A DNA stretch of 18,323 nt from MFAQ01 sp964429015 (GCA_964429015.1 CAYSAM010000015.1:1-18323), one strand, 5' to 3'; shown: positions 1 through 7,842, counted from the stretch's first letter. Notes: a model not told the origin generated them from the letters alone. Numbers and translations are program-made.

Positions 1-58
1 GTGATCTGTGATCTGTGATCTGTGATCTGTGATCTGTGATCTGTGATCTGTAAACTAT
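1..58 (+). repeat. Heptamer tandem array 1 (homogeneous)
   Basis: Seven perfect copies of GTGATCT (1-49) are followed by one GTAAACT variant and a degenerate remnant. The array begins at the window edge, so its real length is unknown. It ends one base before the stop codon of the ABC ATPase gene (60-62 on the minus strand). The same family of 7-mers (N-A-[AT]-C-[TC]-G-T) recurs at 1046-1143, 2775-2836, 17919-17947 and 18031-18061, always in the same orientation. The identical copies here suggest a more recent expansion than in the mixed arrays. Confidence 0.95.
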
Positions 59-59
59 C

Positions 60-1028
60 TTATTTTGTCTTTCCAAACAAGTCTTCCACAATCTCATCCA
101 GTGGCACACTGCGCACATCGATGTCATCAATCTCGTATTTGTCTGTCAACTCTGCCATTACTTTTCCTTGCTGTTTTTTAGAAATCTCCAAAGCAACTGA
201 CAACTCCTTTTTACTTATTATTTTCCCCAAACCCTTTAGTTCACTACTCTTTACCGGGTTCATAAAAGTAACCGTTAAGTATTTTTTATCCTGATAGTTA
301 TGCAGCAGTTTCTGCAAGCTATCATCAAACACCTTTGTCCCACTGTTTATCACTATTACCCTATCACTCACTGTTTCTATATCCGCCATCTCGTGACTAG
401 TTAAAATTATGGTGGTGTTTTCTTCTTTATTTAAGTACCGCAAAAAGTTGCGAATCTTTCTTTTGGAAACTACATCCAACCCTATGGTCGGCTCGTCTAA
501 AAACAGGAGTTTTGGCCTATGTAATATTGCCCCAATCAGCTCCATTTTTAACCTCTGCCCCAAAGACAGTTTCCGTACTGGTGTATCCAAAAAATCTTCT
601 GCGTCCAGTAGCCGTGAAAGCTCCACTAATCTATTCTCAAAATCTTTATCCCCAATTTCGTGTATCGTTTTAAAAAGCTCAAAGCTCTGGCGAGAGGGTA
701 AGTCCCAAGACAAACCATTCTTATTCCCCATAACCAAAGCAATCTGCTTTAAAAACTTTCTTTGCCTTTCTGTTGGAGTAAATCCCAAAACTTTTAACTC
801 TCCGCCGCTGGGAAAAAGTAATCCCGTCAACATCTTTAAAGTCGTCGTCTTTCCTGCTCCGTTTGGCCCCAATAGAGCTACAGACTCTCCCTCTGCAATC
901 TCAAAGTTTAAGTTTTCTACTGCCACCAGATCTTTATTCTTAGCAAAAAAGATACTTTTCCAAAAGCTCTGCTTTACTGGTATCTCATAAACCTTAGTTA
1001 AGTTTTTGACAGTTATTATTTTCTCCAT
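60..1028 (-). CDS. ABC-2 type exporter, ATP-binding subunit
   Basis: A 322-aa cytoplasmic ATPase that would power the two permeases encoded just upstream. Visible motifs are Walker A GPNGAGKTT (54-62), signature LSLGQ (154-158), Walker B LLFLDEP (174-180) and the switch His in LTSHEM (212). The stretch VMGNKNGLSWDLP (99-111) and the sequence around the signature match my memory of the COG4586 ATPases, which accompany COG4587 and COG3694 permeases. The best-studied relatives I know of are cyanobacterial viologen exporters, but the substrate here cannot be told from sequence. The Q-loop glutamine expected after VMG is Asn102. The residues after about 240 form the usual C-terminal extension of this group. 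The start is ATG at 1028, with a TATAAA box at 1038-1043 only a few bases upstream and no Shine-Dalgarno site. Array 1 lies against the stop codon. Confidence 0.93.
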   Translation of the reverse strand: MEKIITVKNLTKVYEIPVKQSFWKSIFFAKNKDLVAVENLNFEIAEGESVALLGPNGAGKTTTLKMLTGLLFPSGGELKVLGFTPTERQRKFLKQIALVMGNKNGLSWDLPSRQSFELFKTIHEIGDKDFENRLVELSRLLDAEDFLDTPVRKLSLGQRLKMELIGAILHRPKLLFLDEPTIGLDVVSKRKIRNFLRYLNKEENTTIILTSHEMADIETVSDRVIVINSGTKVFDDSLQKLLHNYQDKKYLTVTFMNPVKSSELKGLGKIISKKELSVALEISKKQQGKVMAELTDKYEIDDIDVRSVPLDEIVEDLFGKTK

Positions 1029-1045
1029 ATCTTTATATTTATAAT

Positions 1046-1143
1046 AATCTACAATCTGTCATCTGTAATCAACAATCTATAAACTGTAAACCGTTAACCG
1101 TTAACTGTGATCCGTAAACTGTAATCTGTAAACTGTCATCTAT
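1046..1143 (+). repeat. Heptamer tandem array 2 (14 units, mixed)
   Basis: Exactly fourteen 7-bp units in perfect register (98 bp), with variants AATCTGT, CATCTGT, AAACTGT, AAACCGT, TAACCGT, TAACTGT, GATCCGT and more degenerate ones at the ends. The last unit abuts the stop codon (TTA at 1144-1146) of the minus-strand permease gene. The first unit begins 18 bp from the ATPase start. The array therefore fills nearly the whole gap between two genes of one exporter. I see no open frame in it. Confidence 0.93.
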
Positions 1144-1968
1144 TTACGATGACGCCGAAGAATAAGCTCTCAGAGCTCTCCCCCAAGCTATTTTCTTAAT
1201 AACTAAAAACAGTACCATTACCAAAATCGAATACCACATCCAATTAGCGTCAGTAGTCCTCCCCAAAATAAACGAAGTCGTCAATGCTGTGTTAATTAAA
1301 AAAGGAACTACCGAAACCCCCAAGCCAATTATGGCTTTTGGGTATGCCTCCAATGGTATAGAGTCCCCAAAAAAAGCTAGTTGATAGGACAAACCATTTA
1401 AACTATTGTATTCCCCTGTCCAAAAACTAAAAAGTGAAATGACAAACTGAAAACAATGCAAGGCTATGTGACCCGCAAAAAAAGTAATCAGTCCCAAAAA
1501 CAGACCTCTGGTAGAAATAACAAAATTCATATTTTTGAACAGTAAGTACAGCAATGGCACTGTCGCTGGCCACATCTCAAAAACTAACATAAACAAGTTT
1601 ACTTTTTGAAAAGTCACATACCATAGCGCTGGTAGTGGCTTGGTCAACACCAAGTCCAGCCCGCCAGACTTTACGCTCTCTCCAAGTTTTTCAATATTGG
1701 TTACACTCCAAACCCAAGATAAATAAAAGTTCAGTTGACCAACTAAAGTAAACAATAAGACTTCAGAATAATTGTACCCAGCCAAACTTTTTACTCGTCC
1801 AAAAATTGCTGATAAAAAAACCAGGTAGGTAAGCATGTAAACAGTGGTCGAAGCCAAGCCTCCCCAGTTATTCAAACTGTAGGCCATAGATTCCTTAAAG
1901 CTAAACAAAGTATTTGCCTTAAGTATTACCCACCTGACTTTTATTTCCTCAAATACCAATAGCTTCAT
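1144..1968 (-). CDS. ABC-2 type exporter, permease subunit (second)
   Basis: A 274-aa integral membrane protein with about six hydrophobic segments, for example around TVYMLTYLVFLSAIFG (40-57) and near the C terminus YSILVMVLFLVI. Its position between a second permease and a COG4586-like ATPase, and its length, fit the ABC-2 permease partner families (COG3694/COG4587 type; which of the two it is cannot be settled by eye). The start ATG at 1968 lies inside the upstream permease gene (20-bp overlap with its TGA at 1949-1951), so translation is probably coupled. The tail is Ser/Ala-rich and ends directly at heptamer array 2. Substrate unknown. Confidence 0.85.
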   Translation of the reverse strand: MKLLVFEEIKVRWVILKANTLFSFKESMAYSLNNWGGLASTTVYMLTYLVFLSAIFGRVKSLAGYNYSEVLLFTLVGQLNFYLSWVWSVTNIEKLGESVKSGGLDLVLTKPLPALWYVTFQKVNLFMLVFEMWPATVPLLYLLFKNMNFVISTRGLFLGLITFFAGHIALHCFQFVISLFSFWTGEYNSLNGLSYQLAFFGDSIPLEAYPKAIIGLGVSVVPFLINTALTTSFILGRTTDANWMWYSILVMVLFLVIKKIAWGRALRAYSSASS

Positions 1969-2740
1969 AGCGCTTTAATCCTTTCTTCCAAAACCAAAAA
2001 CTAGCTGGTAATAAAACGGCTGACCAAAAAATTGCTGCCCCAAAAATAGTCCACATCTCCACAGTTATTACCTTGCTCTGTACCAAAATCGATGGCAAAT
2101 AAGCCAAAGCCGGAAAAGGCGACAAAATTAAAGCCGTCTTTGCGGCACCAGAGAAAAATGAAACCGGAATCAGAACCCCGCTAAAAACTCGCAAAATATG
2201 CGACATTACATTTTGCAGATGATTCGCTTCTGGTGTCCAAAAAGACAAACTTCCAATAAACAAATTAAAAACAAAAGCCACCGCAAAAGAAAGTAAAAGA
2301 CTTATTAAAAACAAAACTATTTGCAACAAACTTATACTAGGTAAAAAACTAAAACCAAGTAACATAAACACCAGGGCAGTTAAGATATACATTCCTCTTG
2401 TTCCCCAAAAATTGGCATACATAAACATTACCGGGTTCACCGGACGCAATAAGTGAGTGCTCAACCCTCCAAGTTTTACCTCATGGGTAATAACTTTAGA
2501 AAACCGCAAAGACTCCGCGTCTACCAAGCCCTGAACGGCATTGGCAATTAAAAAATAAGACGCCAAAGAAGATACCCCGGCAACTCCACCAGAAAGTTTA
2601 CCCACAATCGACCACAAAAAAACCACCCCTAAAAGTGAAACCAACTTGCTAAGTATCGACAACCACACTTCACTACGATAGTTAGTAACTTGGGATAGTC
2701 CAAAAAGTAAAGCCCTCTTGTAAACAATAATTCTCACCAT
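1949..2740 (-). CDS. ABC-2 type exporter, permease subunit (first)
   Basis: A 263-aa (ATG) or 262-aa (GTG) polytopic membrane protein with roughly six hydrophobic segments. One is a long pair at about 112-165 (LTALVFMLLGFSF, then a Leu/Val-rich run). It is the first gene of the exporter trio, and its 3' end overlaps the next permease by 20 bp. Two starts are possible: ATG at 2740, or GTG at 2737. A TATACT box (2744-2749) ends 3 bases before the ATG and 6 before the GTG. By analogy with the leaderless genes in this window, GTG could be the first transcribed base. No Shine-Dalgarno site is visible. The ABC-2 family call rests on context, size and hydropathy rather than on a catalytic motif. Confidence 0.85.
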   Translation of the reverse strand: MVRIIVYKRALLFGLSQVTNYRSEVWLSILSKLVSLLGVVFLWSIVGKLSGGVAGVSSLASYFLIANAVQGLVDAESLRFSKVITHEVKLGGLSTHLLRPVNPVMFMYANFWGTRGMYILTALVFMLLGFSFLPSISLLQIVLFLISLLLSFAVAFVFNLFIGSLSFWTPEANHLQNVMSHILRVFSGVLIPVSFFSGAAKTALILSPFPALAYLPSILVQSKVITVEMWTIFGAAIFWSAVLLPASFWFWKKGLKRYEAIGI

Positions 2741-2743
2741 TTA

Positions 2744-2749
2744 AGTATA
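2744..2749 (-). promoter_or_regulatory. Possible -10 box for the ABC exporter genes
   Basis: TATACT read on the minus strand, 6 bases ahead of the GTG alternative start at 2737. No convincing -35 box lies 16-18 bp upstream, so this is weak on its own. It gains support only from the same spacing at better promoters in the window. Confidence 0.35.
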
Positions 2750-2774
2750 CTTCAAGCCCATTCCCTTTTATTCT

Positions 2775-2836
2775 CATCCACGATCTATGATCCGTCATCT
2801 GTCATCCGTAAACCGTCATCTGTAAACTGTAATCTC
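2775..2836 (+). repeat. Heptamer tandem array 3 (mixed)
   Basis: Eight in-register 7-bp units at 2775-2830 (CATCCAC, GATCTAT, GATCCGT, CATCTGT, CATCCGT, AAACCGT, CATCTGT, AAACTGT) plus a partial unit (2831-2836) that touches the TAG stop codon at 2837-2839. It has the same orientation and unit family as arrays 1 and 2. It separates the Cys-rich secreted protein gene from the exporter genes. Confidence 0.93.
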
Positions 2837-4657
2837 CTACGGAACATACGGCTCGTATCTCTTCGTCACAATCTTCATTGGCTCTGGAGCATTCTCGTAC
2901 AAATCCTTACGATAAGTAAATTTCTCTGCTGGTCCTGCTTGGTTTAAAGTTGCCCCTCTATCTCTACTCAAGTTAACACCCTGCCAACCAACAAAAGATC
3001 CATTACCCAAAAACTGCACATCTGTTCTGTCACAGGTTAAGTCTGTATTGGCGTCTGTACAGCGGACATTAATGTTGTTTGCTAAATACCAACCATCGGC
3101 TCTGGTTACACTAGTGGAAAAAGAAATATCTCCACTAGAGAGTAGGGCAAGATATGCTCCACTTGGTACTGTGATGTTACTACTCACCGTTACATTTCCA
3201 TCTACCAAAAAGATTACTTTCTCTGTTCCGGTCGGGTTGTAACTAAAGCTGGTAACATCACCTGTCACTTTAAAGATTTGATAGCCTCTACCACCATCGT
3301 TGTAAACAATGCTGTCACTACCATTCCAAGTAGTTACTATGTATTTTTTAAACTGTTGATTAAAGTAATCATGATCATAACGACTGCCCTGATAACTACT
3401 TTGTACTTGCCATAGGTTTGTACTCACTTTGGCGCTAGGGTTAATACCAAGCATTTCATTTACCAGGGTGCCATAAGAAGCTACTCCAGATCGATTAGCT
3501 GCTGTACCATCTCCTAGGATTAATGATTGTTCTGAGGGGTAAGAGTTTGGTATGCTGCTTTTTAAACCATTTTGTCCATGAACACCAGCACCTACCACCT
3601 GCCACCAACCTCCCCAATAGCGTTCAAAACCAAAACTCATATTGTTAACTATGCTACATGGTTGAGTGGTGCACCCAGTTGAACTTCCCGGAACTACGGC
3701 AGTAGTACTAGTACAGGTAAGTTTTGGTCCAGAACTAACAACGTAAATATCACTAAACGAACTAAAGTCGTAAGTATAGGTTGTGGGAGCATAGACTCTA
3801 ACTGAGTAGTTGCCAGAGGAGTTTGTTTGGGCTGTAGTAAGTGGTGACCAGGGATGGGGAGAAGTATTGTTTTGGTCTGCAAAACCGAAAGTTCTGTTGT
3901 TAGCCGTAAGAGTGGTGTCTACACCAATGAGGTAACCTGTAGAGGGATCAAAGGATGGACAAGAGCTAAGGTTGGTAGCGTCAAACAATGTTCCACGAAT
4001 TTCTCCAGTGCAGTCTTCAGTAACAACAGTGTCTGCACTACAGTTATAGTTAGCTGTTACCGTTCTTGTATGCGTAGTAGCGTTACAAGTTGATCTGGTC
4101 ACAGTAGGTCCACATTCTGTACAAGTGGAAGTAATAGTTCGAGAACCTCCACACGAGTTATATGAAGTTCTTGTTACTGTTCCACACCAAGTAGATGGTG
4201 AATATGCACCCCAAGTAGTTGCTCCAGTATTTGGACAAGCAGTACCACAACCGTTATCCTGTCCGCAAACCTTTCCCGCGCAACTCCCAACACAAACAGT
4301 AGGAGTCGGGGTTAGTGTTGATGTGGGGGTAACTGTTACGTCTGCAGAACAGCAAGGAGGATTCAGTGCCTCACCAGGTACACAACGACCATTATCATGT
4401 GTCCCCGCTGGGCATGAAAAAGTGTCCTCTCCACCACCATAAGAAGCACACTCAAAAGTACACATACAACCTTGAGTTTCACAAAAACAACCATCTCCAG
4501 TACAGAGAGGAACTTCCCCGCAGGTTTGTTGACATATCTCGTTAGGTGCACAACGTGGCGAACACGCAGCTAAAACATGCCCTTTAAGGAGAATTGAAAA
4601 ACACAAAAAAACAATAAAAAAAACAAAAATACAAATCTTGAGTTCTTTAAACCTCAT
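2837..4657 (-). CDS. Large Cys-rich secreted surface protein
   Basis: 606 aa, not assignable to a named family. Residues 7-30 form a signal sequence ending VLAAC, which could be cut by signal peptidase I (after VLA) or act as a lipobox (LAAC, Cys32). Residues 32-103 are Cys-dense and end in a CPAG...NGRC...CC module (82-103). A short Thr/Pro linker follows (about 107-121), then a second Cys-rich, Thr-rich zone to about 215. A beta-type domain starts at IRGTLFDA (about 220), and NSSGNYSVRVYAP resembles carboxypeptidase-regulatory-like folds. The C-terminal 150 residues (GNVTVSSNITVPSGAY, then FTYRKDL...NAPEPM) recall a C-terminal region I associate with CPR surface or pilus-like proteins; this is memory only. 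The start overlaps the upstream gene's stop by 4 bp (ATGA). Probably extracellular and disulfide-rich. Confidence 0.85.
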   Translation of the reverse strand: MRFKELKICIFVFFIVFLCFSILLKGHVLAACSPRCAPNEICQQTCGEVPLCTGDGCFCETQGCMCTFECASYGGGEDTFSCPAGTHDNGRCVPGEALNPPCCSADVTVTPTSTLTPTPTVCVGSCAGKVCGQDNGCGTACPNTGATTWGAYSPSTWCGTVTRTSYNSCGGSRTITSTCTECGPTVTRSTCNATTHTRTVTANYNCSADTVVTEDCTGEIRGTLFDATNLSSCPSFDPSTGYLIGVDTTLTANNRTFGFADQNNTSPHPWSPLTTAQTNSSGNYSVRVYAPTTYTYDFSSFSDIYVVSSGPKLTCTSTTAVVPGSSTGCTTQPCSIVNNMSFGFERYWGGWWQVVGAGVHGQNGLKSSIPNSYPSEQSLILGDGTAANRSGVASYGTLVNEMLGINPSAKVSTNLWQVQSSYQGSRYDHDYFNQQFKKYIVTTWNGSDSIVYNDGGRGYQIFKVTGDVTSFSYNPTGTEKVIFLVDGNVTVSSNITVPSGAYLALLSSGDISFSTSVTRADGWYLANNINVRCTDANTDLTCDRTDVQFLGNGSFVGWQGVNLSRDRGATLNQAGPAEKFTYRKDLYENAPEPMKIVTKRYEPYVP

Positions 4658-5196
4658 GGTGCGGGTCTATATAATTTACAAATTATACCCGCTTGAGAAC
4701 AAGCAATATCTACACAAAAACTAACCAAATCAAAAGTAGGTTTGGCGTAAAAGAAAAAATTATTTATTCCTCCAACTTGTCTTGGATTTTCTAACTCTAA
4801 AAAAGAATTTTGTTCGTTACAATCCGTCATCTTTATTTCCCGCTCCTGCCCCAAGCTGGGCATACTTTTTGGACCCTTAAACCGAACAGTAAGCGACAAA
4901 TTATTCTCGTTAGCATTGACTATTTCAGCAAGAAACGGTGTATCTTGAAAATTCCACTTCACTTTATCATCAAACTCCTGATAGCCCATCCCTAACATAA
5001 AAATAGTCTTCGCATTAGGTATATCACCATATACATCCTTATTTATTTCCCACATTAATTCTCCTATTTTGTAATTCTCAGTCTTTGACTGTGGATACAA
5101 AAAATTCATGAATTTTGGTTCCTTTTTTACAAAAGCATAGAATCCAAAACCAAACAGGATAAAAATAACTACAAAAAACAAAGTCCATCTCAACAT
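4654..5196 (-). CDS. Small membrane-anchored protein, unknown function
   Basis: 180 aa. A single N-terminal hydrophobic helix (about 4-23) followed by a Lys-rich stretch suggests a signal anchor with the rest outside the cell. The remaining 150 residues look like a compact soluble domain with four Cys in the second half (around 125 and in the last 25 residues), which could form disulfides. I do not recognise the family. It lies 34 bp after the metallopeptidase gene, and its TGA overlaps the ATG of the Cys-rich protein (ATGA). The three are therefore very likely one transcription unit and may work together at the surface. No Shine-Dalgarno site or convincing own promoter is seen. Confidence 0.8.
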   Translation of the reverse strand: MLRWTLFFVVIFILFGFGFYAFVKKEPKFMNFLYPQSKTENYKIGELMWEINKDVYGDIPNAKTIFMLGMGYQEFDDKVKWNFQDTPFLAEIVNANENNLSLTVRFKGPKSMPSLGQEREIKMTDCNEQNSFLELENPRQVGGINNFFFYAKPTFDLVSFCVDIACSQAGIICKLYRPAP

Positions 5197-5230
5197 AAGT
5201 CCATTTAATCACAAAAAAACTACAAAATCA

Positions 5231-6688
5231 CTAAATGACAGTCCACACCATCCAAGTATCCGTACCTACGATTTTCATTTTTGCGTAGACATTTTGGTTT
5301 TTGGTTTTTTTTACATCTAAAAAATCACCCAGTTCAAACTCTTCAACCATTTCTGCTATCTGTCTCAAACCTGATTCAAACTTTAAATTATCAACAAATT
5401 GAACATCATAAGTTGCTTTCTCTACACCAGCATACTTACTCATATTAAATACTGATAATGGCACATACAATTCTTTTTCAACACCATTGTGATTTACAAT
5501 TAACAAAAAAGTATTTGGATACAATTCCTCAGCAGAATACTTAACAGCCTCAAAAGCCGATGCGTCCAACTCTGTTACGCCTTTTTCGCTTCTAATTATC
5601 ACCTTCTTGAATATCTTCTCTGAATAATAATCTGGTTCTAGATATTCTGATCGAAAAACACTCTCAACCGTTCCACCAGATACAGTAAATTCCACAATTC
5701 CGGGAACTTCTTCATAAAATGAATACTTCTCTTTTAAACTAACATTACTTCTTCCAATTCCTTTTGGATCAGTGTAATAACCACGAGTTCCTCTCGCAAC
5801 GTTCAGTCTTATTAAAGCTGCCAAATATTGGCTTAGATATGGGCGCGTAAAGGATCCTGTTCCAAAAATAAAATTTTTAAATTTATAAGGAGAGTTCTTT
5901 ACATCAAAAACATATTCATCTGGTAAGTTCCAAATTAGATGTGAAAGCTCATGAACCAAAGAAAAATCTAACCAAACACCATCAGGTGCATACTGAAAAC
6001 TATCATTTTTATGATCAAACCTTATTTCCTCATAGACCGTATTTCCACCAGCAGGAAAAGAAAAAACCAAATCCCCATCAACATCTCTGTGTGCAGACCA
6101 AAATGTATCTTGAGAAGTATTATTATTTTGATCAACTCGATAATCCAAATTATTGAACCAAATACCATCAATATCTTTAGAATACTTAACTGGGTTAGAT
6201 TGAAAATTATCAGAAACAATAATAATTCTTGAAATTTTTGTTTCCAACTCACATTTTGGCTTTATGTTACCGACAACTCTATTCATAAAATCAATATGAA
6301 GTTTTAACCATTCCACATAATCAACTCCAGTTTCGCCCTTTCTTTCCAAGAACTTTTTATATACAGATTCTGTAACTACAAACTGTGCATATCTTTTGTC
6401 TTTTTGTAGCAAAAATTCCCGCTGCTTCCAAACACTTTCTCCTTTTAAATTCCGAGGTAGTTTTTCTTCAAAATCTATATCAAATTTGGCAACAAGATCA
6501 TCAACTTTATCTTGAGTATCTATTCGATTCTGTAATCCAAAAACCTCAACTCCATGTACAATTTCACTTTTTAAATCAAGCTCATCTCTATCATAACTAA
6601 ATTTTGAGCCAATTATTCCCAAAATAGAAACCCCACTTAATTTTAAAAAATCTCGTCGATTAAGTCCATGTTGTGTAAACTCATTCAC
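5231..6688 (-). CDS. Tat-exported putative zinc metallopeptidase (M64-like motif)
   Basis: 485 aa. The N terminus carries a twin-arginine motif NRRDFLK (10-16) and a short hydrophobic stretch (17-28), so export of a folded protein by Tat is likely. HELSH (246-250) followed by DEY (257-259) reproduces the spacing HExxH-x6-DEY that I know from the M64 (IgA-peptidase-like) family, where His, His and Asp bind zinc and Glu is catalytic. The rest of the protein is not recognisable. The C-terminal 150 residues look like a beta-rich accessory domain. The start is GTG at 6688, because a TTGACT-18 bp-TAATAT promoter places transcription initiation on that codon. It leads a cluster with two further surface-protein genes (34-bp gap, then 4-bp overlap). 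The peptidase call rests mainly on the motif. Confidence 0.75.
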   Translation of the reverse strand: MNEFTQHGLNRRDFLKLSGVSILGIIGSKFSYDRDELDLKSEIVHGVEVFGLQNRIDTQDKVDDLVAKFDIDFEEKLPRNLKGESVWKQREFLLQKDKRYAQFVVTESVYKKFLERKGETGVDYVEWLKLHIDFMNRVVGNIKPKCELETKISRIIIVSDNFQSNPVKYSKDIDGIWFNNLDYRVDQNNNTSQDTFWSAHRDVDGDLVFSFPAGGNTVYEEIRFDHKNDSFQYAPDGVWLDFSLVHELSHLIWNLPDEYVFDVKNSPYKFKNFIFGTGSFTRPYLSQYLAALIRLNVARGTRGYYTDPKGIGRSNVSLKEKYSFYEEVPGIVEFTVSGGTVESVFRSEYLEPDYYSEKIFKKVIIRSEKGVTELDASAFEAVKYSAEELYPNTFLLIVNHNGVEKELYVPLSVFNMSKYAGVEKATYDVQFVDNLKFESGLRQIAEMVEEFELGDFLDVKKTKNQNVYAKMKIVGTDTWMVWTVI

Positions 6689-6693
6689 AACCT

Positions 6694-6723
6694 ATATTAT
6701 CAACAAATTCTAGAAAAAGTCAA
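6694..6723 (-). promoter_or_regulatory. Sigma70-type promoter, leaderless start of the metallopeptidase
   Basis: On the minus strand, TTGACT (6723-6718), an 18-bp spacer, then TAATAT (6699-6694). The GTG start codon follows after only 5 bases, so the mRNA probably begins at or next to the start codon. Confidence 0.7.
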
Positions 6724-6768
6724 GTTATGGGATAAAATACGCACCAAATACACACAAAAAATAGCCAA

Positions 6769-6794
6769 TAAAAATGCCGCCTCCCAGAGACGGC
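6769..6794 (-). terminator. Intrinsic terminator of the small secreted protein gene
   Basis: Read on the minus strand, an 8-bp stem (GCCGTCTC / GAGGCGGC, one G-U pair) with a 3-base loop at 6776-6794, followed by ATTTTTA. It begins 12 bases after the stop codon at 6807. Confidence 0.85.
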
Positions 6795-6806
6795 ACACTA
6801 AAAAAA

Positions 6807-7337
6807 TTATTTTATCTTACAAAACAAACTACCCACAGGATTCCCTGCAGCATAATAACCAGAAACCTCAGGCACCACACCTTCTGGCCATTTGTTATCA
6901 GGATACCAATTATAAACATACCCAGGCATTGCAATGTAGTCCTTACACAACGGATTTTTCGAATCGAGGGGGCATGCCCCAGACTGATGAAAAGCTACCG
7001 TATCATAAGGATAGCAACTATTCCCGGCCATATTGTACACATCCAGTGGATGTGTCTTGTACCACAGACCATTAGGAGCCAGAAACATGCCATTTATTAC
7101 AAGCTTACCTGTTAAAACATCAGTTGACAAAATTCCAAAATGTCCCAGTGTCTCGCATAACTCGTAACCCTTAAATCCACAGTTCGGATCCTGGAGATCT
7201 TTCATCTCCATTAGGTCATCGTAGCTGTAGCCGACACCCCGTTGCAATTTTGAGGTTATTGCTCCCGCATTGGAAACAGAAGCGAAAGCGGTCAGTAAGA
7301 GCACCGCTATTAGCACAAACACGATTTTCTTTTTCAT
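6807..7337 (-). CDS. Small secreted protein, unknown function
   Basis: 176 aa from ATG at 7337. This start is preferred over an in-frame codon at 7388. AGGAGG stands 6 bases upstream of it, the protein then opens with a textbook signal peptide (MKKK, hydrophobic 5-19, cleavage near SNA-GA at 24), and the upstream codon would sit almost on the transcription start. The mature part (about 150 aa) has six Cys, suggesting disulfides, and is rich in Tyr, Gly and Pro. I do not recognise the family; it resembles small secreted proteins only in a general way. It is a monocistron with its own near-consensus promoter and terminator. Its Shine-Dalgarno site and richer GC differ from its leaderless neighbours. 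Confidence 0.85.
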   Translation of the reverse strand: MKKKIVFVLIAVLLLTAFASVSNAGAITSKLQRGVGYSYDDLMEMKDLQDPNCGFKGYELCETLGHFGILSTDVLTGKLVINGMFLAPNGLWYKTHPLDVYNMAGNSCYPYDTVAFHQSGACPLDSKNPLCKDYIAMPGYVYNWYPDNKWPEGVVPEVSGYYAAGNPVGSLFCKIK

Positions 7338-7398
7338 TTCTGCCTCCTTTAGCAGGTTATGAACTGAATGGGTCAAAGAGCTACCCAACGACTCCCAT

Positions 7399-7427
7399 AG
7401 TATATTTCATTTCTACCTAATTGTCAA
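7399..7427 (-). promoter_or_regulatory. Near-consensus sigma70-type promoter
   Basis: On the minus strand, TTGACA (7427-7422), exactly 17 bp, TATACT (7404-7399). The predicted transcription start near 7392 gives a leader of about 55 bases carrying the AGGAGG site of the gene starting at 7337. Confidence 0.88.
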
Positions 7428-7842
7428 GCTATAGGTTAGAATACACATCTCATACACACACGGTAGATTGGCTAAAGTGTCGCACACCATACCACAAACC
7501 CTTTTTACCTATCTTTATTCACCACTCCCAACTTGCATTTTTTATTCTGACCACTTAGACAGGATACTCGCCTTATCTCTCTTGTACACGATTTCATGTC
7601 CGAACAGCTTCCTCCCCTTTCTTCCATCCAGTCAGTTTCTGAACCAACATAGGTTATCCAAAATCGCGTTCCTACCCCAATACCATAAAAGAATATTTTC
7701 TTGTTTTTCGATATCTCTCACCTATTGTTGTTTGCGTAAATCAAGGAGTCAAGTCTTTGACTTATACTGGAATATCCTTGTATCAGCCTTGCTACTCCAA
7801 TTTAATCAAATTTGAAGAGTTATACACCAACAATCGAATAAT
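7428..7842. other. Intergenic stretch with no supported gene
   Basis: About 415 bp between two divergent promoters. The plus strand is pyrimidine-rich. The only long plus frame (TTG at 7468 to 7815) has composition typical of a shadow frame and no ribosome site. On the minus strand, a frame closed at 7505 stays open up to a TGA at 7718-7720 and continues the same way above it for about 25 codons, so a decayed gene is possible but unproven. A local inverted repeat is visible: CAAGGA / TCCTTG enclosing AAGTC-TTT-GACTT, near 7739-7779. I could not match any known structured RNA. Confidence 0.5.

Noticed and set aside
409..990. 193-codon plus-strand frame opposite the ABC ATPase gene
   Set aside because: Antisense to a gene with complete ATPase motifs; the frame shows no domain of its own.
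1046..1143. Heptamer arrays as CRISPR or as an integron/DGR element
   Set aside because: The unit is 7 bp with no unique spacers, there are no cas, integrase or reverse transcriptase genes nearby, and there is no template/variable pair.
1949..4657. TGA read as glycine (as in Gracilibacteria/SR1)
   Set aside because: The TGA codons at 1949 and 4654 sit at overlaps typical of real stops, and the reading frames are complete with the standard bacterial code.
7468..7815. 115-codon plus-strand reading frame starting at TTG
   Set aside because: No ribosome site or promoter at the right distance, low-complexity Leu/Ser/Phe composition typical of a shadow of pyrimidine-rich DNA, and no recognisable motif.
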